A DNA stretch of 64,000 nt, taken from assembly GCA_020632655.1 (NCBI GenBank), contig JACKFD010000002.1, positions 417,485-481,484 on the forward strand, written 5' to 3'. The position numbers and the translations under genes were made by a program. This DNA comes from Spirochaetaceae bacterium (GTDB lineage: Bacteria; Myxococcota_A; UBA9160; UBA4427). Under the pieces are notes generated by a model. The model saw only the letters and a list, made by a program, of their open reading frames with translations, had not been told where the DNA came from and searched no databases. Below are positions 53,140-61,652 of the stretch, piece after piece. Within the stretch, counting starts at the first letter, position 1, and each line of letters opens with the position of its first letter.

Positions 53140-55017
53140 TCAGACGTCGAGGCCGATCGAGCGCATCAGCTCGAGGGCGTTGCTCTTCTCGACGACGCCG
53201 TCTCGCAGCCGGTAGTCGAACTCCATCCGACCCGCCTCGAGGTGGTCCTCGAAGTGGACGTTCGCGAGCCGGCCGCCGCTCTCGGGCACCATCTGCGTGA
53301 GCGCGAGGTCGTGGGTCGTGACCACGCCGAGGGCGCCCTTCGCGATCAGGCCCTCGATCACGGCCTGCGCGCCGATGCGGCGGTCGTGGGAGTTCGTGCC
53401 GTGGAGGATCTCGTCGAGCAGGAAGAGCGCCGGCGGCTCGCCGCTCGCGATCTCGACGACCTGCCGGAGCCGCACGATCTCCGCCATGAAATGGGATTGG
53501 CCGGCCTGCAACGAGTCGACGATCCGGATCGACGCCGCGATCCGAAGGGGCGAGAGGCGCAGGCTGCGGGCGCGGACCGGCGCGCCCGCGAAGGCGAGCA
53601 CGGCGTTGCAGCCGACGGTCCGGAGCATCGTGCTCTTGCCCGACATGTTCGACCCGCTCATCACGAGCGCCTGCGGCCGCGCGGAGGGATCGCGTTCCCC
53701 CGCTTCCGGCGTGCGATCCGCGGCGATCGCCTCGAGCGCGAGATCGTTGCGGATGCAGGCAGCCCGCGGCAGCAGCGGATGCCCGAGCGCGCGCCCGTCG
53801 AAGACCGGCCCGCGGTCTCCGTCGACGATCTCGGGGAAGGGGTCCCCGGGATGCTCCCAGGCATGGCTGGCGAGTGCGCACAGCGCCTCGATCTCACCGG
53901 CCGCCTCGACCCAGATCGCGAGTCGCGGACCGCAGCGCGCCCGCCAGCGTTCGAAGGCGAGCGCCACGTGCGTGCCCCACATCAGCAGCGCGGCGATCGG
54001 CATGAAGAGCTGGTTCGCGCGGGCGTCGCGCAGGTCGACGAGTCGCCGCAGCGCGCCGAGCTCCGCCGAGGGCGTATGCCCCGTCGTCTCGAGCTCGGCG
54101 CGCAGGGCCGCGAGGCGCGGGGCTGCGAAGTGCTCGCCTTCGACGACCGCGAGCAGCGAGGCCGTTCGCGCCAGGGCCTGGACCGGCGTCTCCGCCGCTG
54201 CGAGCACGGGGCGGACGCGCGATCGCAGCGCGAGTCCGAGCAGGCCCTGGAGCCCGAGTGCCGCGACGAAGGGCAGCGGACCGGCGCCCGAGAAGATCCA
54301 CAGCCCGAGCCCACCCAGCGAGAGCGCCGAGGCGAAGGCCGCGATCCACGCGATCCCACCCGGCAGCGCCGCCGCGGGCGCGGCGGCCCAGGCCGTCAGC
54401 GCGGCCTGCTGGACCGAGGTGCCCGCGACGTCTCCGGCCAGCGCCATCTCGAGCCGCAGGTCGAGGCGCGGGATCAGCTCACGCACGGCGGCCTGGCGCG
54501 CGCGGATCGCGTCGGGAGCGTCGGCCTCGAGGAGCCAACGGGCGAGGCGGTCGCAGCCTGCCGCCGTCCGCGTGGTCGCCAGCAGCTCGTAGAGGGAGCC
54601 GTGCCCGAAGAGGTCGAGATCGCCCGCGTAGGGATGGCTCGGGTCTCGGTAGCGCTCGCCCGCGTCGCCGCGCCCGGCCCATCGCTCCTCCACCCGCGCG
54701 AGACCGTCCTCGTGGAATTGCCGGATGCGTGCCGCGCGTTCTTCGCGGCGGAGCAGGCGGTCGTGCGCGACGACGAGCGCGACGAAGGCCGCGATCGGCG
54801 CGGCGATCCATCCGCGCTCGATGCGATGGGTCCCGAATCCGAGCCAGGCGACGACGAGGATTCCGAGGAAGGCGACGAGCCGCGCGTTCGAGGCGAGCGA
54901 GGCGCGACGGCGCCAGGCCTGCTCTTCGATCGCCGCCTGTGCGAGCCCCTCGGCGTAGGTCGCCGCGGCCTCGGAGGCGGACGCTTCCGGCGCGTTCGGA
55001 GCCGTCCCGCCCGTCAC
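53140..55017 (-). CDS. MutS-family ATPase with membrane segments
   Basis: A 625-residue MutS-like protein without a mismatch-recognition domain. Two hydrophobic stretches near the N-terminus (RLVAFLGILVVAWLGFG, and IAAPIAAFVALVVAH) and more near residues 255-310 suggest a membrane anchor. The C-terminal MutS V domain is intact: Walker A SGSNMSGKSTMLRTVG, FMAEIVRLRQVVEIA, Walker B LFLLDEILHGTNSHDR and VVTTHDLALT. Such membrane MutS paralogues are known from Bacteroidetes and others but have no assigned role; mismatch repair is unlikely. The start is GTG at 55017, overlapping the thiD stop (GTGA), so the genes are coupled. Confidence 0.82.
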   Translation of the reverse strand: MTGGTAPNAPEASASEAAATYAEGLAQAAIEEQAWRRRASLASNARLVAFLGILVVAWLGFGTHRIERGWIAAPIAAFVALVVAHDRLLRREERAARIRQFHEDGLARVEERWAGRGDAGERYRDPSHPYAGDLDLFGHGSLYELLATTRTAAGCDRLARWLLEADAPDAIRARQAAVRELIPRLDLRLEMALAGDVAGTSVQQAALTAWAAAPAAALPGGIAWIAAFASALSLGGLGLWIFSGAGPLPFVAALGLQGLLGLALRSRVRPVLAAAETPVQALARTASLLAVVEGEHFAAPRLAALRAELETTGHTPSAELGALRRLVDLRDARANQLFMPIAALLMWGTHVALAFERWRARCGPRLAIWVEAAGEIEALCALASHAWEHPGDPFPEIVDGDRGPVFDGRALGHPLLPRAACIRNDLALEAIAADRTPEAGERDPSARPQALVMSGSNMSGKSTMLRTVGCNAVLAFAGAPVRARSLRLSPLRIAASIRIVDSLQAGQSHFMAEIVRLRQVVEIASGEPPALFLLDEILHGTNSHDRRIGAQAVIEGLIAKGALGVVTTHDLALTQMVPESGGRLANVHFEDHLEAGRMEFDYRLRDGVVEKSNALELMRSIGLDV

Positions 55018-55808
55018 GCGAAGTCCAGCACCCGCGCCCCGTTCGCGAGCGCATGCGCCTGCTCGATGCCGCGTCGGACGTAGGCCCGCGCACTCAGCAC
55101 CGCCTCGCGCAGGCCTTCGCCGCGTGCGAGCAGTGCCGCGATCGCGGCGGAGAGTGCGCAGCCCGTGCCGTGCACCGGCGGGCCGGGCAAGCGCTCGCCG
55201 GGCAGCCACTCGCAGACGCTCGCACCGCCGCCGGCCCCCTCGCGCGTCACGAAGAGGTCGTCGGCATCGTCCTCGCGATGACCGCCCTTCAGCAGCAGCG
55301 CGTCGAGGACGAGCTCGTCGAGCAGCTCGCGCGCCGCGGCCTCCGCGTCGCGCTTCCGGGGCAGGTCGGCCGAGACGAGGATCTCCATCTCCGGCCAGTT
55401 CGGCGTCAGCAGGCGTCGACCGTGCGCCAGGTCGCGCAGCGAGCCGTAGGCGCGCTTCTCGAGCAGCGGCGTCCCGTCACTGGACGCGAGCACGGGGTCG
55501 ATCACGACGGGCACGGCGGGATCGAGCGGGGCGAGCGCGAGCAGCACGTTGCGCACGACGTCGTCGCTCGCCAGCATGCCGATCTTGATCGCGTGGGGTC
55601 GGACGGCCGAGAGCGTCGTGCGCAGCTGCTCGAGCACGACCGAGGGGAAGACCGGCAGGACGCGCTGGACGTGGGATCCGTCCTGGATCGTGAGGGCCGT
55701 CGGGACCGCCGCCGCGTGCACTCCGAAGTGGCGGAAGACCTGGAGATCGGCCTGGAGCCCGGCACCGCCGGTCGGGTCGGAGCCCGCGATCGAGAGTGCG
55801 CTGTGCAT
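55014..55808 (-). CDS. thiD: Hydroxymethylpyrimidine/phosphomethylpyrimidine kinase
   Basis: ThiD phosphorylates HMP and HMP-P for thiamine synthesis. The 264-residue ribokinase-family enzyme starts HSALSIAGSDPTGGAGLQADLQVFRHFGVHAAAVPTALTIQD, a canonical ThiD beginning. It has AIKIGMLASDDVVRNVL, VVIDPVLASSDGTPLL, LLKGGHREDDADDLFV and the anion hole/catalytic Asp in HGTGCALSAAIAALLA. The ATG at 55808 is eight bases behind a TACCAT box with no Shine-Dalgarno site. No other thi genes are nearby. It is followed, with overlap, by the membrane MutS-like gene. Confidence 0.93.
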   Translation of the reverse strand: MHSALSIAGSDPTGGAGLQADLQVFRHFGVHAAAVPTALTIQDGSHVQRVLPVFPSVVLEQLRTTLSAVRPHAIKIGMLASDDVVRNVLLALAPLDPAVPVVIDPVLASSDGTPLLEKRAYGSLRDLAHGRRLLTPNWPEMEILVSADLPRKRDAEAAARELLDELVLDALLLKGGHREDDADDLFVTREGAGGGASVCEWLPGERLPGPPVHGTGCALSAAIAALLARGEGLREAVLSARAYVRRGIEQAHALANGARVLDFA

Positions 55809-55816
55809 GCGCGCGG

Positions 55817-55822
55817 ATGGTA
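55817..55822 (-). promoter_or_regulatory. Candidate -10 box close to the thiD start
   Basis: TACCAT on the minus strand is eight bases upstream of the thiD ATG. This would give a message with at most one or two untranslated bases. The -35 region is weak. Confidence 0.4.
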
Positions 55823-55857
55823 AGTTCCCGCCCCGGAGTACGCATCCCGTGGAGCCC

Positions 55858-57237
55858 ATGTCCAGTCGTTCGCCCGTTCGTCCCCTGCTCGCCGGTGTCG
55901 CCGTCTTCGTGATGCTGGCTGCGCTCACGGCCTGGGTCGCGGCCTGCGTGCTGCCCGAGCTGGCGGGGCCGACGTCCGCGCCGCTCGCGTCGGAGGACGA
56001 GCGCTCGCGCGTGCGCGACGCGGATGGCGCGGAGACGACCGTCGTGCTCGTCTCCCTCGACGGCACGCGACCCGTCGACGTGACGCCTGCGAGGCTGCCG
56101 AGTCTCGTCGCCCTCGGACGTCGCGGCCTGGTCGCCGAGGGGCTCGTGCCCGTCGATCCCTCGAATACCTTCCCGAGTCACGTGAGCCTCGTGACGGGGG
56201 TGCGACCCGAGATCCATCGCCTCGTGAACAACCTCTTCGTCGACCCCGTACGCGGTCGCTTCTTCCGCAACGACCCGCATTCGTGGATCGAGTCCGAGCC
56301 GATCTGGTCGATCGCCGAGCGCCAGGGCATCCCGACCGCCTCCTACTACTGGGTCGGCTCGGAGGGACCCTGGGCGGGCGGACCGGGTCCGCGCGAGACG
56401 CGTCGCTTCTCGGCCAGCACACCCGAGCGGCGCAAGGTCGATCGCGTGCTCGCCTGGCTCGACGAGCCCGACCCGGCGAAGCGGCCGCGACTCGTCACCA
56501 CCTGGTTCCACGGCGCGGATCACGCCGCCCACGAGACCGGGCCCGACTCGCCCGCCGTGACGCGCCTGCTCGCGGTGCAGGACGCGGAGATCGCGCGGCT
56601 CGTGGCGGGGATCGAGGCACGCGGTCTCTTGGCCTCGACGACGCTGATCTTCGTCTCGGATCATGGGATGGTGCTCGCCGAGCGCAAGATCCGACTCGAA
56701 GAGCGACTGCGCCGCGCCGGTCTACAAGGGGCCGACGTGCTCGGTATCGGCGGCTTCGCGTCGGTCGTCTTCGAAGCGGGCTCGGGCAATGACGCGGAGC
56801 GTACGCGGGCCGTCGCGGTCGCACGCGAGGCCGGCCTCGAGGCGTGGCTGCGGGAGGAGGCGCCGGCGGACTGGCACGTCGACGACGTCCGCTTCGGCGA
56901 CGTCGTCGTGCGCGCCCCGATCGGCACGGCGATCGTCGGGGCGACGACGCGGATCGACGGCTTCCACGGCTATCCAGGGAGCGAGCCCTCGATGGCCGGG
57001 TTGCTGGTCGCCGCGGGGCGTGGCATCGAGCCCGGCACGCGGATCGGACGCATCTCCGCCCTCGCGATCGCGCCGACCGTGCTGGCGCTGCTCGGGCTGC
57101 CGATCCCGGAGCAGATGACGACGCCGCCGATTCCGCAGATGCTGCGTGGGCTCGCGGTCGGTCGGGCTCCGGAAGGCGGCCGGGACGATACGAAGGCCGA
57201 CGCGCGCGCGACGCGCGTCGGGGGAGGGCAGGGGTGA
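55858..57237 (+). CDS. Type I phosphodiesterase/nucleotide pyrophosphatase family protein
   Basis: A 459-residue ectonucleotide pyrophosphatase/phosphodiesterase-like enzyme of the alkaline phosphatase superfamily. An N-terminal hydrophobic segment (LLAGVAVFVMLAALTAWVAAC) anchors or exports it. Catalytic features are the metal Asp in VLVSLDGTRPVD, the nucleophile Thr in SNTFPSHVSLVTG, WFHGADHAAHETGPDSPAV and FVSDHGM, plus a late FHGYPGSEPSMAGLLVAAG. It probably cleaves a phosphodiester of a nucleotide or lipid headgroup in the periplasm. ATG at 55858 is chosen; a GTG three codons earlier is possible. It overlaps the next gene by GTGA. Confidence 0.85.
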   Translation: MSSRSPVRPLLAGVAVFVMLAALTAWVAACVLPELAGPTSAPLASEDERSRVRDADGAETTVVLVSLDGTRPVDVTPARLPSLVALGRRGLVAEGLVPVDPSNTFPSHVSLVTGVRPEIHRLVNNLFVDPVRGRFFRNDPHSWIESEPIWSIAERQGIPTASYYWVGSEGPWAGGPGPRETRRFSASTPERRKVDRVLAWLDEPDPAKRPRLVTTWFHGADHAAHETGPDSPAVTRLLAVQDAEIARLVAGIEARGLLASTTLIFVSDHGMVLAERKIRLEERLRRAGLQGADVLGIGGFASVVFEAGSGNDAERTRAVAVAREAGLEAWLREEAPADWHVDDVRFGDVVVRAPIGTAIVGATTRIDGFHGYPGSEPSMAGLLVAAGRGIEPGTRIGRISALAIAPTVLALLGLPIPEQMTTPPIPQMLRGLAVGRAPEGGRDDTKADARATRVGGGQG

Positions 57238-57986
57238 GGCGAGTCGGGTGCGCGAGGGCGGTCGTCGGGACACGTCGTGCGCGAAGCGCGAGCTGCCTGG
57301 CCGTGATCGCGCTGCTCGGTCTCATCGCGGGGGGCGGGCTCGCGCGCGCGGCGAACCCGACGCAGGACGCCGCTCCCTCGGCCCGGACGTGGCACGCGAC
57401 GACCGTCGTCTCGAGCCGCGTGGGCCATCGCATCATCCACTACTGGTCGAAGGGCTCGAGCCTGCGCGCCGAGACCCTGATCGCGGGACACCCGATCGTG
57501 ACGATCGTGCGCGGCGACCGCTACCTCGCGATCGACCGCCTCACGGGCGAGGGCCTCGACATCGCGCGCTCGCCCCGGGCCCGCGCCGAGGACGGCAAGC
57601 GCGAGCGTCCCTTCGGCAACGAGCTCGAAGAGGTCCGTGCCGCGGGCGGGGAGAAGGTCGACGAGCTGCGTCAGAGCGGTGTGTCGACCGAGGTCTGGCG
57701 GGTCACGGACGCGAAGACCCGTCGCACGGTCTGGGTCTCGACCCGCGAGCCCCGCGTCCCCGTGCGCTACGAGATCTACGTGCGAGGCGGGGGCGACACG
57801 ATCACGACGGACTACGCGAACTGGGGCTTCGATCTCGAGATTCCCGATCGCTTCTTCGCGACGCCCGAGGATCTCGCGCTCGAACGCCTCGACTACGAGA
57901 CCTACCTCAGCCGCTCGCAGGAGGGCCCGGTCGGCGCCGTGCCCGTGCTCTATCCCGATCTGCTGCACGGCGGCCCGCTGCCCTGA
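57234..57986 (+). CDS. Exported LolA-like protein
   Basis: A 250-residue exported protein with a signal peptide (SCLAVIALLGLIAGGGLARA, cleavage near residue 36). The body is beta-rich (VGHRIIHYWSKGSSLRAETLI, HPIVTIVRGDRYLAID, EVWRVTDAKTRRTVWVSTREPRVPVRYEIYV, DYANWGFDLEIPDRFF). This order of strands resembles LolA/LppX-type lipid carriers, in which a late IPDxxF strand is common, but no motif is decisive. It is coupled to the phosphodiesterase by GTGA. The next gene downstream, after 201 bp, is another LolA-like protein. Confidence 0.55.
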   Translation: MRRVGCARAVVGTRRARSASCLAVIALLGLIAGGGLARAANPTQDAAPSARTWHATTVVSSRVGHRIIHYWSKGSSLRAETLIAGHPIVTIVRGDRYLAIDRLTGEGLDIARSPRARAEDGKRERPFGNELEEVRAAGGEKVDELRQSGVSTEVWRVTDAKTRRTVWVSTREPRVPVRYEIYVRGGGDTITTDYANWGFDLEIPDRFFATPEDLALERLDYETYLSRSQEGPVGAVPVLYPDLLHGGPLP

Positions 57987-58187
57987 TCGACCGTGCGAGG
58001 GCCGGGCCGCTCAACTTCGGGTCGCCTTCGTTCGATCAGGTCCGGACGCGCGAGCCGCCCCGCCGCTCGGATCGCGCCGATCGGACTCGCGGGCGTCGGG
58101 AGTCGGGCCTTTTCGGGGTCCATCGGTCGACGCACCGCGACGCGTGGGGGAGGCTCCCGGCGGGCGGGTAAGGACCCCTGGAAATCC

Positions 58188-59108
58188 ATGCAGAGCCATC
58201 GTGACGCCACATCCCGGCTCGTCGCGCGTCGACGCACGCGGCGAGGATCGGCTCGCCCCGTGCGGATCGGGCGATCCGTGCGACGTTCGCTCGCCTTCGG
58301 GCTCGTGGCGGCTCCGCTCGTCGTGATCGGACTCACGCATGGCGCCATCGCCGGGGACACCGTGCCCGCGCCGGGGCCCGATGCCTCGCTCGCGGAGATC
58401 GAGGCCTGTGCCGCGCGCAACCTGCCGGACGCCGCCGGCCTCGTCGAGTTCGTGGTCGAGGCCGCCGATCGAAGCGGCGAGGTCACGACCTCGCGGGCCG
58501 AGATCCGCTGGCGACGGGACGACGAGGCGCATGCGCGCATCGTGCTGCGCGTCTCCGAGCCCGCCGAGACCGCCGGTACGGCGCTGCTCGTGATCGATCG
58601 CGAGTCGGGGGAGCCCGAGTTCCATCTGCGGCTGCCCGCGCTGTCGCGCGTGAAGCGCGTGCGGAGTCGACGGCTGCGGGGGCCCGTGCTCGGGACGGAC
58701 TTCAGCTACGAGGATCTCGATCGGCTGCGCGAGCCGATGGACCGGGCGGATCTGCGGCTGCTCGGGCCGGGCGAGATCGAGGGTCGCGCGGTCTGGCGGC
58801 TCGAGACGCGGCCGTCGCCGGAGGACGGCTCGGAGTACGCACGCGTGCTCACGCACGTCGACCAGGTCCATTGCCTCCCGCTGCGCATCGACCTCTTCGC
58901 GACCGAGGACCGCCTGCGCAAACGACTCCGCGCCTCCCTCGACGAGCTGCGTGACGTCGGATCGGCGCGACTCCCGGCACGCTTCGAGATGGAGGATCTC
59001 GAGCGCGGCAGTCGCACGCGCGTGCGCATCGAGCGCTTCGAGACGCGGCCCGACCTGCCGGCGGAGCAGTTCACCCGGCAGGCGCTGCTCGACGCGGTGG
59101 CGCGCTGA
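58188..59108 (+). CDS. Outer membrane lipoprotein-sorting (LolA-like) protein
   Basis: A 306-residue exported protein. After a signal segment (LAFGLVAAPLVVIGLTHGAIAG) come ~240 residues of the LolA-like fold associated with RND/MMPL exporters. Characteristic parts are AEIRWRRDDEAHARIVLRVSEPAETAGTALLVI, FHLRLPALSRVKRVRSRRLRGPVLGTDFSYEDLDRL and RIERFETRPDLPAEQFTRQAL. It probably hands lipids or lipoproteins between the transporter and the outer membrane. The ATG at 58188 is taken; a GTG at 58260 would give a more usual short signal n-region. It overlaps the MMPL gene by four bases if that gene starts at CTG. Confidence 0.8.
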   Translation: MQSHRDATSRLVARRRTRRGSARPVRIGRSVRRSLAFGLVAAPLVVIGLTHGAIAGDTVPAPGPDASLAEIEACAARNLPDAAGLVEFVVEAADRSGEVTTSRAEIRWRRDDEAHARIVLRVSEPAETAGTALLVIDRESGEPEFHLRLPALSRVKRVRSRRLRGPVLGTDFSYEDLDRLREPMDRADLRLLGPGEIEGRAVWRLETRPSPEDGSEYARVLTHVDQVHCLPLRIDLFATEDRLRKRLRASLDELRDVGSARLPARFEMEDLERGSRTRVRIERFETRPDLPAEQFTRQALLDAVAR

Positions 59109-61387
59109 GCCGCGAGGCGTCGACTTCGACGGGCGGCGCCGCCCGCGCCTTCGCGCGCGCGCTGCTCGGTCGTCGCGGAGTCGTCGCCGGGCTGCTGGTC
59201 CTCGTCACGGCGTTCGCCCTCGCCGGGATCTACGACCCGATCCGCGGTGCGCCACGCCTGCGGATCGATCCCGCCCTCGACGAGATGCTGCCCGCCGACG
59301 ATCCGTCGCGGCGGTTCTACGAGGAGCTGCTCGCCCGCTTCGGCAGCGACGATCGCGTCGTGGTGTCCTTCCGGTCGGACTCCCTCTTCACGCCGGAGGG
59401 CGTCGCGACCCTCGTGCGTGCGACGCGCGCCGTCGAAGGCATCCCCGGCGTGCGCAGCGTCGAGGGCCTCGCGAACGCGATCCGCATGCGCGCCATCGAC
59501 GGGGACGTCGAGATCGAGGGCTACCTCGAGACCCTGCCCTCGACGCGCGGGGAGGCCGAGGCGCTGCGGCGTGCGCTGCTCGTGGATCCCCTGCGTGCCG
59601 GCAGCTTCGTCTCGCGGGAGGGTGGCGCGACGGCGCTGCTCGTCACCTTCGAACGCATGCCCGAGCAGGCCTTCCTCGAAAGCTCCCTCGACCTCGCCGT
59701 CCTCGAGGCCGCTCGGCAGGCGGCGCCCGACATGCACGTCGTGCTCGCGGGCACGCCGCACGTGAAGGCGGAGGTCGGGCGCATCCTCGCCGCGGAGCTG
59801 GTGCGCATGGTCCCGGTCGTGTTCGTGCTGATGGGGGGGCTCTCCTGCTTCTTCTTCCGCAGCCTGCGCATCGGTCTCATTCCCGTCGCCGCCGTAGCGC
59901 TTGGACTCGTGTGGACCGTCGGCGCGATGGGCTGGCTCGGGCACGACCTGAACATCGTGACGACCCTGATCCCGCCCCTCGTGCTCGTCCTCGGCTTCGC
60001 CTACGCGACCCACGTCGTCGCCAGCGATCGCGCCCACGCGAGCGCCGAAGAGGGGCTCGCGCGGGTCGTCTTCCCCGTCGTCTTCACCGCGGCGACGACG
60101 GCGGCGGGCTTCCTCTCGTTGCTCGGCAACGGGCTCGAGGTGATCCGTGGCTTCGGGCTCTTCGCGGCGCTCGCGACGGGAGCGACGCTCGTCGCGGCGC
60201 TGACCCTCGTGCCGCTGCTGCTCGTGACGGTGCGGCGCGACGGGACCTCGACCCCCGGTGCAGCGCTCGAGCGGCGCTTCGCCCACCTGGCCGAGCTCGA
60301 CCTGCGTCACGCCCGGGCGATCCTGCTCGGGACGGCGAGCCTCGCGGTCCTCGCCGGCGCTGCGGCGACGCGGATCGAGGTGAACCTGCCGGTGATCGAG
60401 AACTTCGGGCCGGAGTCGCGGATCCGGCAGGCCTACGCCGAGGTCGATCGGCTCTACGGCGGCGCCAACCAGTTCTTCGTGATGCTCCAGGCGGAGGAGC
60501 GGGGCGCCTTCGAGCAGCCGGCCGCGTTGCGCGAGGTCGCGGCGCTGCAGACCTGGCTCGAGGCCCAGCCCGAGATCGGCGGCACGACCTCGGTCGTCCA
60601 GTACCTCGAGGTGCTGAACGAGGCGCTCGGGCCGGAGGAGACGCCGACCCGACGCATCCCGGATCGGGCCGACCTCGTCGCACAGCTGCTGCTATTCGGT
60701 GCGAACGAAGAGCTCGACGTCCTGCTCGATCGGGCCCATCGCGTGATCACGATCCTCGTCCGCTCGACCGCGACCGAGACCCGGCAATTCGACGCCCTCG
60801 CCAGGCGGATCGATGCGCGCCTCGCCGAGCTCCCGGCTGGCCTCCGCGGCCACACCACGGGCAACGCGATCCTGCTCACCCGCGCCGCCGATCGCATCGC
60901 GCGGGGGCAGGCCCTCTCGCTGCTGGCGGCGGTCGGGATGATCGGCCTGCTGCTGGTCGCCTACTTCCGCTCGCTTCGGCTCGGACTCCTGGCCCTCGTG
61001 CCGAACCTGCTGCCCGTGCTCTTCTACTTCGGGCTGCTCGGCGCGACCGGCATCACGCTCAACAACTCGACGGCGTTGATGGGCTCGATCGTGCTCGGCA
61101 TCGCCGTGGACGACACCCTGCATCTGCTCGTCGAGTACCGCCGCGGGCTGGCGGCCCACGGTGATCCCGCGGCGGCGATCCGCGAGGCCTTGCCCCACGT
61201 CGGCCGCGCGATCACCTGCACGACCGTCGCCGTCTGCGCCGGCCTGCTCGTCGTCGGCGGCAGTGCGCTTCGCAATCAGGCGGAGTTCGGCCTGCTCGGC
61301 GCGGCGACCCTCGCGATCGCCTGGCTGGTGGACGTGACGGTGACGCCGGCGATGTGCGTGACGTGGCTGCGGGGGGCGCGCCCCTGA
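59105..61387 (+). CDS. MMPL/RND-superfamily transporter, apparent CTG start
   Basis: A 760-residue RND-type exporter of the MMPL/HpnN-like class with two repeats of membrane segments, a periplasmic porter domain after TM1, and the conserved AVTPxxG-like helix regions. The N-terminal TM1 (RRGVVAGLLVLVTAFALAGIY) lies upstream of the first ATG (59285), so that ATG cannot be the start. No ATG, GTG or TTG exists in frame between the previous stop and 59285. A CTG at 59105 overlaps the preceding TGA as CTGA, matching the ATGA/GTGA couplings elsewhere. It probably exports lipids with its LolA-like partner. Confidence 0.88.
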   Translation: MSREASTSTGGAARAFARALLGRRGVVAGLLVLVTAFALAGIYDPIRGAPRLRIDPALDEMLPADDPSRRFYEELLARFGSDDRVVVSFRSDSLFTPEGVATLVRATRAVEGIPGVRSVEGLANAIRMRAIDGDVEIEGYLETLPSTRGEAEALRRALLVDPLRAGSFVSREGGATALLVTFERMPEQAFLESSLDLAVLEAARQAAPDMHVVLAGTPHVKAEVGRILAAELVRMVPVVFVLMGGLSCFFFRSLRIGLIPVAAVALGLVWTVGAMGWLGHDLNIVTTLIPPLVLVLGFAYATHVVASDRAHASAEEGLARVVFPVVFTAATTAAGFLSLLGNGLEVIRGFGLFAALATGATLVAALTLVPLLLVTVRRDGTSTPGAALERRFAHLAELDLRHARAILLGTASLAVLAGAAATRIEVNLPVIENFGPESRIRQAYAEVDRLYGGANQFFVMLQAEERGAFEQPAALREVAALQTWLEAQPEIGGTTSVVQYLEVLNEALGPEETPTRRIPDRADLVAQLLLFGANEELDVLLDRAHRVITILVRSTATETRQFDALARRIDARLAELPAGLRGHTTGNAILLTRAADRIARGQALSLLAAVGMIGLLLVAYFRSLRLGLLALVPNLLPVLFYFGLLGATGITLNNSTALMGSIVLGIAVDDTLHLLVEYRRGLAAHGDPAAAIREALPHVGRAITCTTVAVCAGLLVVGGSALRNQAEFGLLGAATLAIAWLVDVTVTPAMCVTWLRGARP

Positions 61388-61426
61388 CGCCGTTGGATGA
61401 CGTGCCAGGCGTCCCGGCCGTGTGCC

Positions 61427-61442
61427 ATCCCGGCTCCGGGAT
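61427..61442 (+). terminator. Hairpin after the MMPL transporter
   Basis: ATCCCGG-CT-CCGGGAT lies 40 bp after the transporter stop, in the 265-bp gap before the convergent mrp gene. No T tract follows, so it may be a non-canonical terminator. The rest of the gap (to 61652) shows no gene. Confidence 0.4.
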
Positions 61443-61652
61443 CTCTCGCCGCGCGGGCGGGAGCGCTGGTTGCCTCGGCTTCAAAGCTTGGCGCGGCGAG
61501 CGCCTATATGTCGCCGGGATGGCCCCCGGCCGTGCCGCTCGGGACGGATGCGCTTCGCGGACGGACACGCCCCGACGACTTGTCTAGAGACGACGGCCGT
61601 GCGCGGTCGGGTCGCCTGGCACAGCCGAATCCGGCGGTCGGCCGCAGACGAC

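Noticed and set aside
59285..61387. MMPL transporter starting at the ATG of 59285
   Set aside because: That start would delete the first transmembrane helix, which is clearly encoded just upstream in the same frame.
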